Positions 12,812 through 25,185 of a stretch of DNA of 64,000 nucleotides are shown in pieces. A program made the translations under genes and the position numbers. This stretch comes from Epiperipatus broadwayi (lineage: Eukaryota; Onychophora; Udeonychophora; Euonychophora; Peripatidae). The DNA is taken from NCBI GenBank assembly GCA_028023455.1, contig JAQFVV010006353.1, forward strand, positions 2,044,001 through 2,108,000, read 5' to 3'. The notes beneath the pieces were generated by a model. That model saw only the letters and a list, made by a program, of their open reading frames with translations, had not been told where the DNA came from and did no database searches. Position 1 is the stretch's first letter; each line of letters begins with the position of its first letter.

Positions 12812-12926
12812 TTTTTTTTTTTCATATGTCATAGTATCGGCCAGGAGGCGAATCCGCAACAAACGTCTGCAAACAACTGCTTGCTTGCAAGGTAGCTGCG
12901 CTGACCTCTCGGCTAACAACGCTTAG
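12812..12926 (-). mobile_element. tRNA-derived SINE (family D)
   Basis: Near-identical to the copy 0.6 kb upstream, with the same orientation and a poly-T on the plus strand (the A tail). It differs by a short internal insertion (TTGCTTGCAAGG) in the variable-arm region. Confidence 0.8.
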
Positions 12927-15149
12927 AAACTTATACAATTTTCCTTTTTTTTTTTTTTTTTACAAATGATATATATGTGTAAGGCCATGATAGTTTTTGA
13001 CCCGGCAATAGAGTGAACATCAGCTTAAAAAATAGTAGTCACCTATCTAGTATATAAACAAACTAAATTTTATTAATGTAATATTAAATGTGGGAATTTA
13101 ACAATTAATAATTAATTGTTAATAGCAAAACAAGTGAAAAAATGCGACTCTCCATTTGGTTTTTTTTATACTGCTTTTGATAAATTGGGATATTTGATCG
13201 GGACACAGGTTTTTCAGACCTAAATCGGGAAAATCCTGATAAACTGGATGTCTGGCATATTGATGAAAGGGCTCTCAGATAAATCTTTTAGCAAAAAATA
13301 AGGCTATAAAATTTTTTAATCATAATCAATTATTTCGATATTTGTGAATTTTCAAGTAAACGAAAATGACAATTCGTATTTTTTATAAATCTACAGTTTG
13401 CCCCTCCCCCCAATGTTTACAAAAAAATGCCTGCTACGAAACATTGTATTTAATATTTACATTTTATTTTTTCATTTTTTGGGATAAACTTAATAATCGA
13501 ATAAAAACAAATGCAATATTTACAAATAGTCAATATAAGTCATAGATCACATGACCCTATTCCCTTAAGCTTGTAAGTTATAAACAATGAGGATTGCCAA
13601 TTCCTCAATAAGCTTTGTGATAAATGCTTAGCCAGAGCCAGCATTTAAAATATCTCTGTCAGGAACCCCCCCCAACCCCTGACCATGGTTTCATGCTTTG
13701 GCAATCCTCAGAGAGGTGCCAGGATAGGTTCAATATTTACACTTTATTCATGTCAACAGAGCGCAATCATATCGTGATCATTAATGCAAACTTTTTGGGA
13801 AGGCAGAATTCTTACCTTTGGAAATGAAAATACCAAATTTTTATTATCATGACAATTTATCCCCAAAAAATGGCTGACAAAAAGAAATACGCTGAACTGA
13901 ACCAAATTACAACAATATTAAGAGCGTTTCTCACTTCCCACATTGAAATATATATATAAGGTGAAATAAAGCTTCTTAATGAAATTTATCGGAATTTATA
14001 CCTTTTTTTAAATTTAACAATCGATTTGTTAATTTTGTCTAAATTTAACAAAAGTAACACATCTTCGGTAGATTATAGGCCCTGGAAATTGTACATTTAT
14101 CAAAAATCTTGGTTTATTTAAAAACCCACAAATTTACATTATTTCTGCAACCTGTTTATTAAGCTATTTAATCTTTATATATATAAACAACACATAGTTA
14201 CAATTTGTAAACAAAATATCTTAATATACATTCGTTAATCTAAAATTCTCACTGAAGTAATAAACTTTAATTGTACGGGGGAAACAGATCTAATAGCTAT
14301 TTTACCTTAGTGGTAAATTATATCAGCTAATTCTTTTTTTATTTAGAGACTTCAACAATTCACCCAAAATCTCATTAACATTTTAATTTTAGTCTCTACT
14401 GCAAATTTTATAATCTTTTATTTATTATTAAACAATCGATTTTTATTATTATATATTATTATTATTAAAGACATGTTGTCTATTAATGTTTCTACTGATG
14501 GGACAAATCGTTTAAGATAATTTTTTTACAATCGATTTTATTTCAAGGTGTCAAAATAAACAAACATAAGCTTAATAAATTTTAAATGACGGCAGACTAT
14601 ATGTTTTATTCCGATTCACTTCTGAGATCACCCACAATTTCGAATTTGACCGATATATTTACTTATATATGTTTTGATGTCAGTTGTCAATAGAATATTT
14701 TAAATATATATATATGTACAGTGTCCCATTTGGAAGGTGGGTGGTTACCTCTCCAAGGTGCCTACAGTGCTACCTTTAAATTGTAACACACTGGTGATAT
14801 AGTTTAATTATTTACCAAAAAATGTGTAAGGTGTTAACATGTCTAGATCATGAATTATGGCATGAAATGTGACAGTGTGTTTAATAAATTTTGTAGAAGG
14901 TGTTTAATGCTCTCCATACCAAATATGAAATCTTGAAAAACCACTTGCAAACATTTTTACAAATCAAGGTTTCATTGCCACACACTGTTTGAATAATTTA
15001 AAACATTTCAATATTACTTTTGCCCAATTTAAAACAAAATTTAATGTTAGAACATTGTTTTTACAAGGGCTGAGATATAAATCAAAGAAAAAAAAGGGAT
15101 TGATAAATAAATTAACAGTGTTTTTATAAAATAAATATGATATAGCTAG
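12927..15149. other. AT-rich non-coding DNA
   Basis: No gene recognised. Unusual but unassigned patches: a GGGACACAGG...GATGTCTGGCAT stretch (13.19-13.26 kb), a C-run patch (13.39-13.41 kb) and a slightly GC-richer part at 13.62-13.74 kb, possibly a decayed DNA transposon. A GGAAGGTGGGTGG patch lies near 14.73 kb. Confidence 0.4.
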
Positions 15150-16130
15150 AATTATATGGAAGGGAGTGGCACTTAGCAGGATTAAGATATGATAATGATG
15201 CGTTATGTGTTAGTAAAGAGGTGTTAGATTACTTAGAAAAAGTACAAAGAGAAGTAGGAAGACATGCATTAGATACAGATGTGTGGACAGTAAAGGAGGC
15301 AATTCAAGAAGAAATTGGATGGTCAAGTTTTTATATGAGAGATATAAAAAGCAAAATGAAAATGTTGAGTAGATTGCAGTTTATGGATAATAAGAGAATA
15401 GCCAAAATGGTATTTAACTGGGTTATGAATAAAGGGCAGGCAACAAGATGGATGAGAAAGGTAGTACAGTATTCAGAAGATTTGGATAAAGAATTTATGT
15501 CAGTATACTTATTCAAAAGGTGAGATGGTTGTGTTAGGAGAATTGTTGAGTGTTATAATGGTAAGAAATGGGATAGAAGAATAGATGCATCAATAAAGAA
15601 TAGGGAGTTGGAGAGATGGATAACTAGTATGGAAAGTAAAAGAGTTTAAATATATGTAGAAGTAAATGGAATATTGGGTGCAAATTAATTTATGATAATA
15701 GCAAGGAAAGTAGTTTACTGTTTAAGGCTCAAAAAGGGAATATACATATAAATGAAAAAATGTGGGTGATTTAGTCTGCAAGTTGTGTAAGGAAGGCATA
15801 GAAAATATTAGGCATCTGTTGATTGAATGTAAATGCCTAAAAACAAAAAGGGTACAGATAATAAAGTTGTGGAAGAATAAATATAAACAAAGTGATTATA
15901 CAGAAAGTGGGTTATTGGTTTTTATGCTCGGTTTGGGAAAAGATAAGGGGGGTTTAGATATAAAGATTATGGAGTTGACAAAGATTATGTTGTGGAAATT
16001 GTATGTAGCAGGATAAAGAAGAATATGGGAAAACTTAGGATGGGGAAGGAAAAGGGAGGTAATTTGACTCTGGGCATAGTAGCTGAGAGATTCCCGACTC
16101 TGAAAAAGGAGAAGCCACAGTGCATCACAT
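15150..16130 (+). pseudogene. LINE ORF2 C-terminal half, decayed
   Basis: Broken frames encode the region downstream of the reverse transcriptase. First comes LEKVQREVGRHALDT...AIQEEIGWSSF, the segment after the RT in many animal LINEs. Then comes a C-x2-C-x9-H-x4-C knuckle (CKLCKEGIENIRHLLIEC) typical of LINE C-termini. Stops at about 15520, 15648 and others separate the frames. The 3' UTR has GGGCATAGTAGCTGAGAGA, shared with copies at 20.58-20.75 kb (minus), 21.07-21.99 kb and 61.04-61.97 kb. The RT itself is absent (5' truncated). Confidence 0.8.
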
Positions 16131-16170
16131 CAACAACACAGGTACATAAAACTACATTGATTACATATTA

Positions 16171-17039
16171 TTGAAAATGATAAAGAAATAAATAATACAT
16201 ATTTTTCATAAGAATTTTTTTTATTAAAATAAAATTATTTGATTTATCAAAATTGAATTTTGGTAATTTTATTTTACTTTATTGATTTTAATTATATTTT
16301 GTATTTGAAATGAATTGTCTGAAACAAAAACATATTACACAAAATCTATCAAAAAAGCTTTACACAATAAAATTTCAAATAATCAGGAATATTTCTGACC
16401 TGTATTAACTGTAAGATTTGAGATATTTCTGTGTATATACAATGTTATTAACGTTTTAACCTGCACCTCGTCTTTACGATTAACCTGCGTGATGTATATA
16501 TGCGTAAAACAAAATTCTAATATCTAAAAAATATAACTTTATAATCTTTACATCTTGTAGAAAAATAACATTTTTGCTCTTTTCTTAAATAAAAAGTTAG
16601 AAAAACAATAATTCTTACATTTTTAGATATATGATTTTCCATACAGATAAAGACTCTTTTACTCAAAGGATTAAAGTTTATATTGAAAAATACTTTTATT
16701 ATTATTATTTTTTTATAGAATAAATCAAAATATTTTAATTTATCTTCAGTGAAGTTGTCTAAAAAATAAAGTAAAGATAAAATCGATAAAAACGATACAA
16801 TCAAATCTAAAGATAATAATAATAAATAAATAAAAAATTACTATTAAGGACAGAAATAGTGTAATTATTCAAATTTTCACGAAAAAACAAAACAAAACAA
16901 AAACAAACAAAGCTTAGAAAAAGATAAATTACTGTTAATAGCTAGCTGTTGGTAATCAGTTTGTTCTTAAAATTTTTTTTAAAATTAATACAAAAAGAAT
17001 TTTCCCAAATAAGCTTGAAAAAGTTGAATAATATATATA
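16171..17039. other. AT-rich non-coding DNA
   Basis: Nothing recognised. It includes an AAACAAAAC-type low-complexity patch near 16.88 kb. Confidence 0.5.
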
Positions 17040-17205
17040 TACGGCAGCAATTTCTCTATACAGCAGTGCCACCCAGTGCAAGCCTTAGTAATCAGTGGAT
17101 GTAAAAAAGTTTGTGTATAAAATTCCAATCTAATGTCTACTAATCCAATATCCCAGACTAGTTTCTAGATTGTGCCTAGGAAATGGTGATTATGTGATGT
17201 TTAAA
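17040..17205 (-). mobile_element. Hammerhead repeat family A, truncated
   Basis: Holds the TAGTGCCACC...GTGCAAGCC end and the downstream half of the ribozyme (minus strand CTAGAAACTAGTCTGGGA and ATTGGAT). The CTGATGA half is deleted; the sequence jumps to GATTATGTGATGTTTAAA, which is the other end of the unit. Not catalytic. Confidence 0.7.
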
Positions 17206-19639
17206 TGATCATATATATATATGTATTACTTTATAAAATACACTTCTATTAATTTAAAGAGTAGTTCTCTAAAAAACAAAAAATAATTTCCTTTCAATTA
17301 CAATTTGGGGTGTTATATTTAACTTAAAATAAAGTGTGGAGTGTCCAAAAACTAATTAATTCAATCAGTAGAAGTAATATTTACTGAAGAGTTTATTAAC
17401 ACGGTTTGAAATTCAGTCAGCCAACACTCTTAGATTTGATAAACTTCTGGTCAAATCTAAAATATTTACTTGCCATTGCAATCGAACGTTAAAATTTGAC
17501 GAAAATATATTCATTAGAAATATGTTAAAAATTTGTTACAAGATTTGACCCAAGTAAACAAACAGAATTTCCAAGTTAAATAAAAGCATTTTAAAGTTAT
17601 GGGATATCTGCAAGAAACTTTTTGATTTCCCAGCTTACATCTTTTTAAATTATTGTCTTGATTTTATATTTCTTATCAGTGTAAACATATGGGGCATTTT
17701 TAAACATAGGAATGTACTTGTCTTTGTAACGCTGAACACCACATCGAGCTTCCCCAATGCAATGTTGTTACTACCGCCAAATAATTTCCTGAATTTAACT
17801 CTAAAAAGTCAAGAGTGTAGTTGTTTTTCATATAAATTTCAAGATTAAAAAAAAATGTTACTAAGGATAACAATTTATTTTAAAATTTTTTAAAATTTTG
17901 CTCACTAGATGGAGCCTATACTGTTGTTATTTTAATGGTTTCTTTCAAGTATATGATATTAACACTGTCTTTAATTTCTTACTTTATCACACTAAAATTA
18001 TATATATAAATTACATTATCACAGTCCTCATGTTTAAATGAACCTATAGAACATTAGCAATCGTTTGTCAAGGCTACAATTAATGTTGCTTGGCAACAGA
18101 TTGCTAATATTCTATTGGTTTGTTTAAGCATGAGGCTGTAACAATGTAACTTGCATATGACAACCAGTTAGCTGTTGCCATTTATGGTTTATATATATAT
18201 ACAATAAGGTCATGATATCTACTACATTTTGATTCAAGCCTCCAATGCATACATCATACATTTGTTGATAAGCTTTGATTACAATAGAATATGTATTGTT
18301 TATTGAACTGCAAGTATATAGTATTTTTAACACACACATATATATGGTATGCATATATAAATTATGATTATACTATAAACAAAATTAAAACATAATCATA
18401 ATGTATTTATTAATAATAAATGGATGAACACAATTACATATGTATTTGCTATATGTTTGTTCTTTCATTCACATTCATTTAAAAAAACAAAAATAATGAA
18501 ACACACTATATCATATCACTGCAACGCATCAGCGTATTATTAAAAAATAAATAGTGAAATTTCAATTTTTATTGCAATTAAATACACCCTGGGTCATATC
18601 ATTTTTTTAATAATTGTTTTTCCTAATAGACAATGTCCTCTATTATGAATGTTATGTTTTATTTCGTAAAACGTTTAACCACCAAACATCACATGACCAC
18701 TACTGTATGGAGAGTTTTGCCTGTTTTAAAATTTTTAACATTACAGAAAATATTATAAATCAAATTTAAAAAAAATTAGAATAAAATAGATATTCAGAGA
18801 AAGATAACTAGTTACTGTGATATTGTAAAATTTATTAAATCATCAAATTTTAACCCTTTTAAAATGTGCTAACACTTTGACAGTTTTCTTTGTTTTTGCT
18901 TGCTGTAAACATTCAACTTTAATTTTAGTATAAAATCATTATTATATATCAGAATATAGTAAATTTGATTTCATTTGATAGATATTTTTGTTTAAAAATT
19001 AAATAAATTCTAAAAAATCACATTTGACTTTGAGAATTATTTTAAAAATTAAACCACAAGAAAGCATCATTTCATCTTTCAACTTTTGGAAAAAGCAGAT
19101 TGATTTTTCAAAATGAATAAAATCTTCTTTCTTTGATATTTGTATTTGAAATGTGAATGAATAATTATCAATATCTGGTAAATCTATCAACTTATGCTTT
19201 AAAAGTTTGAATTTTTTAAATAATCTTTATAATATTTCTATATTTTCTAATAGAATGTGAGTAATGATGTGGTAACAACAGATCATAATGGCCACCACCA
19301 TAATTTCCTTGCTGACATTTTCAGAAAAATATAACCTTTTATATTTAAAAATAAAACATTTCTGTACAATATAAATATGTAATAATATATTCTTGATTTA
19401 TAATAATTATCACAGAGTTATTCTGAAAAATAATCATAAACTTTCTTTAAAAAAATCAAGTTTTTAATCATTCGTAATATTTTTTCAAAGTAAAATCACA
19501 AAGTTCAAGACGGTCGTAAAACAATGGATACTCATCATTCTGAAATTTAGCAAGCTTTGCGATCCCACATTTTTAATTATCTTGACATATTTAGAATTTT
19601 TTTGAAAGGAAAATACTAAAAAAATATATACATGACTTT
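17206..19639. other. AT-rich non-coding DNA
   Basis: Apart from the 140 bp hairpin at 18011-18150 and a 9 bp perfect hairpin TAGATTTGA/TCAAATCTA near 17.43-17.46 kb, nothing was recognised. Confidence 0.5.
18011..18150. repeat. Near-perfect 140 bp hairpin (foldback/MITE)
   Basis: Arms of about 68-70 bp pair almost throughout around a centre near 18080. Left-arm blocks CCTCATGTTTAAATGAACC, TAGAACATTAGCAATC and TTGTCAAGGC are matched on the right by GGTTTGTTTAAGCATGAGG, GATTGCTAATATTCTA and GCTTGGCAAC. The TTGTCAAGG motif links it to dispersed repeat E. No ORF. It could also form a pre-miRNA-like hairpin if transcribed. Confidence 0.8.
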
Positions 19640-19852
19640 TAACTTTATTTAAATATTCTAACTGCAGTCAACTGATAATAATACCACACAGATTAGTATA
19701 TGCACAATGTTTTGAGAGGTATTATTCTCCCCTCTTCTTCAGTTGCTGGCTTGATCAGTGACAGTACTAGCATAAGAATTGAACCTGGACCCTTATATTC
19801 TTTGAGTATTGAATTTTAAAGTAACGTTCTAACCGACTGAACCATCCTGCCA
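19640..19852 (-). mobile_element. tRNA-headed SINE (family C)
   Basis: On the minus strand it starts with a tRNA-like head: A box GGATGGTTCAGTCGGTTAG and B box CCAGGTTCAATTC. The body follows with ACTGTCACTGATCAAGCC and a stem-loop GAGGGG...CCTCTC, then AAAACATTGTGCATATAC. This is the best-preserved head of the family; other copies are at 32.33, 39.71 and 45.09 kb. The stem-loop resembles hammerhead stem II flanked by CTGAAGA and AAAA, but G12 is missing and no cleavage triplet fits. Confidence 0.8.
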
Positions 19853-20578
19853 AAGGCAACAGTCAGTAGACATTTCATATACTTATCTATGAGGTTCCTT
19901 TTGATTTCTCCATTTTTACTGTTGTACTATAAAAGTTATTAAATTTACAAATTGTAATGCCTTTTTTTTTATGTTTATATTTTTTGGGATAGCACATAAT
20001 TGAAATAGTGTATATTGAGATAACATCGATCACAGTTTTACTATATATATAAACTTAGATAAAATGCATCCAAATTTATATACTAATAATCATTTATGTT
20101 TTATCCCAAATAATTACTATAGAAAGAATAATGAATGATAATATTTTTAAATCATATTTTAAAGATCTGCTAAAATTACTCTTATCTTATCAAAGTAGAA
20201 TCTTACTTGATAAAATAGTACATATGTTGGATTAAAATGAAAGCACATCAGAAATGCTACAAATTAATTTGATTGGTTCTTTATAGATTTCCAGCAGAGT
20301 AATTAATTATTACAATTATCTATTAGGCATGTAATATATTAGATTGAAAAGGTAAAGAAGTAATAAAAAAGGGAAAGTACGATATAAGGCTTTTATTACT
20401 GTTACGCAATTTACTAACTCACTATTATAAGATATAAAAACAAAAAAAAAAATAGTTTAAAAATGAAGAGATATATGAAAATTGTTTAGTACCATAAAAA
20501 AGTGAATGTGGAGAAACAAATATAAAACATTTGACATATCTAATAAAATATCACATGATCACAATTTCTTATCCTTAC
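19853..20578. other. AT-rich non-coding DNA
   Basis: No recognisable feature. Confidence 0.5.
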
Positions 20579-20579
20579 A

Positions 20580-20752
20580 CAAACTGTTGTGTGATGTGAT
20601 GTACTGTGACTTCTCCTTAAATGGAGTCAGGAATCTCTCAGCAACTATGTCCAGAGAAACCTGTTAGCCACTTTATCTTCCATTCCCCACTCTAAATTTT
20701 CCCATATTCTGCTCCATCCCATTTCCACAACATAATCTTTGTTAACTCTATA
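20580..20752 (-). pseudogene. LINE 3' end, 5'-truncated
   Basis: Reverse complement of the 3' end of the LINE seen at 15.15, 21.07 and 61.04 kb: TTGTGGAAATGGGATGGAGC, then the CAGGTTTCTCTGGACATAG and GAGAAGTCACAGTAC blocks. Severe 5' truncation is typical of target-primed reverse transcription. Confidence 0.75.
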
Positions 20753-20960
20753 GCAGGAAATCAGTAGTGCCACCTAATGCAAGTTATAATAATCAATGGA
20801 TGCCAGAAGGTTTGTGCATCAAAATTTCCATCTAGTCCTTACTCATTCAAATTCCTGGAAAAGTTTCTAGCTTGTGGCCTTCATCAGTGAGGAGTCTTGG
20901 ATTCAAGAGCATTGCACCTAGAATCTTGGATTTTAGGATGGCAGGAAAGCACCGAAGATG
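20753..20960 (-). mobile_element. Hammerhead repeat family A copy
   Basis: Abuts the truncated LINE end. Carries the TAGTGCCACCTAATGCAAG end, the CATCCATTGATTA-type block (as its complement) and a ribozyme region at 20845-20912. Confidence 0.75.
20845..20912 (-). ncRNA. Hammerhead ribozyme, family A (damaged cleavage side)
   Basis: CTGATGA is complement of 20881-20887, followed by AGGCCACAAGCTA and GAAAC. The expected TAGTC after GAAAC reads TTTTC, so stem III and the cleavage triplet are changed. Stem I outer pairing remains partly (ATCC region), so this copy is probably inactive or weak. Confidence 0.6.
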
Positions 20961-21074
20961 ATTTATGAAGGCACTATGCCTATAAGCCATGATCTATGTA
21001 ATTACATAATATATGCAATGATTTATAGATGGTACTACAGGCACCTTGAAGGAAAATCAGATCCTAATGGGTAA

Positions 21075-21990
21075 ATAGCAAAGGAGGCAATTCAAGAAGA
21101 AATGGGATGGTCAAGTTTTTATAAGAGAGATACAAAAAGCAAAGTGAAAATGTTTGGTAGATATTAATTTATGGATTATAAGAGAATAACCAAAATAGTA
21201 TTTAATTGGGCTATGAATAAAGGATGTGCAACAAGATGGGTGAGAAAGGTAATATGGTAGGCAGAAGGTTTGGATAAAAACTTTATACCATTATATTTGT
21301 ACAAAAGATGGAATGATTGTGTTAAGAGTATTGTTGAATGTTATAGTGGCAATGAATAGTATAAAAGAATTGATGCATTAATAAAAAATATAGAATTGGA
21401 GAACTAGTATGGAGAGTAAAAAGAATTTAAATATATATAGAAGTAAACAAAATATAAAGAGTTTAAACATATATAGAATTAAACAGAATATTGGGTGCAA
21501 GTTAATTTATAATAATAGCAAGAAAAGTAGTTTATTGTTTAAGACTCTAACCGGATCATTAGCAATAATGAAATATACACATAAATTGAGAAATGTGGGT
21601 GATTTAGTCTGCAAGTTGTGTAAGGAAAAGCATACAAAATATTAGGCATTTGTTAATTGAATGTAAATGTTAAAAAGCAGAAAGGGTGCTAATAATTAAA
21701 TTGTGGTAGAATAAATATAAACAAAGTGATTATACAGAAAGTGGGTTCTTGGTTTTCATGCTGGATTTGAAAAAAAAGATAGATGGATTTAGATATAAAG
21801 GCCACAGAGTGGACAAAGATAATGTTGTGAAAATGGGATGAAACAGGATAAAGAAGAATATGGAAAAAATTTAGGGTGGGAAATGGAAAGAGAAGGTAAG
21901 GTAGCTAACAGGTATTTCTGGGCATAATGGATGTGAGATTCCTGATTCTGAAAAAAAGAAGCCATAGTCCATCATATCACATTACACCAG
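21075..21990 (+). pseudogene. LINE ORF2 C-terminal remnant
   Basis: Second decayed copy of the 15.15 kb LINE, with AIQEEMGWSSFY, then W-V-R-K, then VCKLC of the C-terminal knuckle. The reading frame is broken more often than in the 15 kb copy. The 3' part includes GGGCATAATGGATGTGAGA and GAAGCCATAGTCCATCA. Divergence suggests it is older. Confidence 0.7.
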
Positions 21991-22029
21991 CCACCTTTTC
22001 ATTGACATATACTATATACCAATAAAAAA

Positions 22030-22567
22030 TAACTGGATTACAATAATTGATAGAGAAGATAATGTAAAATCAAAATCAACATTTTGGAATTACATAAAGT
22101 GTTTGAGCATGAGAATGATAAATTAGATACTGATCCATGGTTTTTAAGCTCTAGAATTCACCACCATATAGTGCAAAAGTTAATGATAAACTGAATTTAA
22201 CAGAGCTTGATTTAATTTGACAATAAAGTTCAACAGATAAATGGATTTAGATATTTGGCTACTTAGTTAAGTGAAGATGGAAAAAGACAGATGAAGTTAA
22301 AAAAATAGTATTGGCAAAAATAAATCTTTTATTAAGAGAAAAAAAAAATATTTTGTGGGCATTCAAAGAGAAAATTAAAGAAAAGATTTCTTAAACACTA
22401 TATGCAGAATACACTATTGCATGATTGTGAAACGTGGGCAATGAGTAAAAAAAAATAGAAGTAGATGTGTCTTGGATAAGGATAAAAAAATGAATTGGAT
22501 GAATAAAATTGACAAATGAAGTTTTGGAAAGAGTAAATGAAAAAAGACGATTCATTGAGGAAATTAG

Positions 22568-22598
<31 letters not shown>

Positions 22599-22810
22599 AA
22601 CTGGAATGTATTAAGAAGGAAGAATAGTTTAATAAAAATGTTTAAAAAGCATAGTGAATGAAAACAAGAAAATAGAATGTAAAAGATTGACCTTGCTGGA
22701 TAATATAAGAGATGGAATGAAATGTGTGGAATTGAAGATGGGAAGTATGAAGAGATTAGACTAGAGAAATGGATGAATTTGTGATGTGACTGCCCTCTGG
22801 AATCGGCTAT
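22030..22810 (+). pseudogene. Second LINE type, ORF2 C-terminal remnant
   Basis: Frames broken by stops read GFRYLAT-LSEDGKRQ, then IVLAKINLLL, then LLHDCETWAMSKKK, then WIKLTNEVLERVNEKRRFIEEI. This is the well-known order (YLGS-LSEDG, CETW, TNEEVL-R) downstream of the RT in CR1/L2/RTE-like LINEs. An (AT)n run at 22567-22595 interrupts it. The closing part LLDNIRDGMK matches the usual end of such ORFs. The sequence differs from the LINE ending at 21990, so two families are adjacent. Confidence 0.75.
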
Positions 22811-25185
22811 TAGACAGAATACTATTGATGATAATAAAATACTTAAAAAAATTATAATAAAATAGTAAAGAAAATGGGGGAAAAATGAAAAAAAAATACA
22901 GGAAGAGAATACAATATAAATGCATATAAAAAAACAGGAGAAGATAACATAGGAATAGACCTGTAATATGACTTCAGACGGTAACTATATATTCAGAATT
23001 TAATAATGCAGATATAATTATAAAATAAGGTTTTAATCGATGAAACATTTATGTAAATTACTGTTATGTTTTTGCTAGAATTTAATAAAATATCTAAAAT
23101 CAATTTTGCGTTAGGAAACCTAAATATTAATTGTTTTTGCAATCCTTATTCTTTATATATTATATTTTATAAACACAAAATATTAACGAATAATATACAA
23201 TACAAAGTATATTATTGAAAATTTTAATGAAATAAGTTTAAAGTAACTTTAGGGGGAAAATGAAAAAAATAAAATAAAAACTATTAAAACGCTTGAATAA
23301 TTAATAAAATAGATTGAGGACTGTTTATAATAACTGAGTGGGTTGTTTTTTTTAAATTATCTATTATTATATAACGATAACGCTATTAAAAAACTTAATT
23401 AAAATTTATAAGTTCATAAAAACCAGATGCATGCTAAACAACAATAAAAGACCATTATAATAATGAAAGAAGAGTTTATAATAAAATATCTTTAGTATTG
23501 CTCTTTCTTTCTATGTCTCTATATATGAGATTTATATAAAATTCTTTGAATTAATAATTTCACTATTTGTAGTTAAGTTGCAATCTTTAGAGTCTATACA
23601 AACTTATTAGACCATATATAAAAATGAATTTCCACCTTTAATGTTAAAAGAAGGTTGCCTTGACAACAGATTGAGATTGTTAGATGAAATTCTACCGATT
23701 TTAACGAACTCATAGAAGCATCAAACATGTATTGCTTATAATATTAACTTGCTCATGTAACATCCAAATTTGAAAACATTCCTATAATAATTCACAAACC
23801 AGATTCCCAAATAATTATTTAAATTTGAAATATTGTCCTTTCCATATGGCTTATAAATAATCATAGTAATGTTTTCAGATGTTCTTGTTATTTGAATAGA
23901 TTTATATTAACAGCTTTTAACATATTTGATAAGATGTAATTTATTAACAGATTTGTTTAAGTAGGCCATTTTATACCTGGAAGGTAGATTATTGTTAATA
24001 TAAGACATGAATATTATTTACAAGTTATTTAAATTATTCTTTGCAAAATCTGGCTTTTAAATTATCATAATAACATCTTATAGTTCGCTTAATATGTTTA
24101 TATAACCAGCAATACATATTTGATAAACCATAATTTATTATTCTTATATCTTCTCCTTTACTTTTTTTTTGTATTTCTCATCATATATATTAAATTTTCT
24201 TTACCATCTCTTCATATAAACTAATGCAATTTTTATATAATTCCTCCTTTATTTTGCTTAAAGTTTCGACTGTCCTGCAGTTTTTATCAGAGTTACAATA
24301 TTTAAACATATAATCATATAATCATTATTTTATATACATATTAATATACATATTTTATATTACCATTCATAATCATATTTAACTTTAACTCTATATAGCT
24401 CTGCTTTTCTTATTCTTACTTATATTTTCTTATTATTTTTTAAATTTATTTTTACTTTCATTTTATTATTTTTTATTTTATTCGATCTTAACTATCATTC
24501 CACATTTATTCTTTAATATATCACTATAACCTTTCCATTTTGTTTTTTTATATATATACTTATTACCTAATATCTTTTATTATTTTATATATTTATTCCT
24601 TTATTAATAATTCATATTTTATTCTTATTCTTATCTCTATTTTTATTTTCTTATTTCATTTTTTATTTTTATTTTACTTGCCTCTCTATAACTTTCACTT
24701 CTCTCTCTACAACTGTAACTGAATATTTTTTTAAAAAAATATTAGTCTTTTTTTTTATATACTCCTTTCATATAACTCCCTCTATTGTCAATTTTTTCAA
24801 TTTTTTATCCCATTCTTTAAACTCTTTATCTGTTTTAAAACTTTTTATATATATTCTTATTTATATTTGTATTAATAATAATAATATTTATTAACAGATT
24901 TGTTTAAATTGTTAGGTCATGTTTTATCTGACAAATAGATTGCCTTGATATAAGAAAGGGATATTATTTGTGAGTTCATTTAAATGACTCTTTGGAAATC
25001 AGTCTTATAAACTATCATAGCAACATTTTCAGATTGGATGTTTTGTTAACCTCTGTTAAACAGTCTTTAAACATAAAAAAAGGTATCTGAAATAGGCAAA
25101 TGCTGACAAGCATTTGTACTTGAATTTATATTAAATTTAAATTTGAGATTGTTGATTGTTATTGATATTGTTTAGTATAAAAAAT
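22811..25185. other. Very AT-rich non-coding DNA
   Basis: No gene. It contains a repeat-E copy at about 23.63-23.69 kb, a pyrimidine-rich low-complexity stretch at 24.13-24.88 kb (T/A runs that open a meaningless frame) and a family H hammerhead-like core at 24.22-24.30 kb. Confidence 0.5.
24225..24300 (-). ncRNA. Hammerhead-like core, family H
   Basis: The minus strand reads CTCTGATAAAAACTGCAGG, then ACAGTC, then GAAAC. Stem II (ACTG/CAGT) is good, but CTGATGA has become CTGATAA and stem III is absent. It shares flanking TTGCATTAGTTTATATGAAG-type sequence with the palindrome at 4.36-5.17 kb. Likely a decayed 3' stem-loop of one element family. Confidence 0.35.

Noticed and set aside
13150-13740. 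Possible decayed DNA transposon with GGGACA/GATGTC motifs
   Set aside because: No terminal inverted repeats, target duplication or transposase motif could be found, so no element is called.
24540-24722. 60-codon frame rich in Tyr/Ile/Phe/Leu
   Set aside because: Translation of a T/A low-complexity tract.
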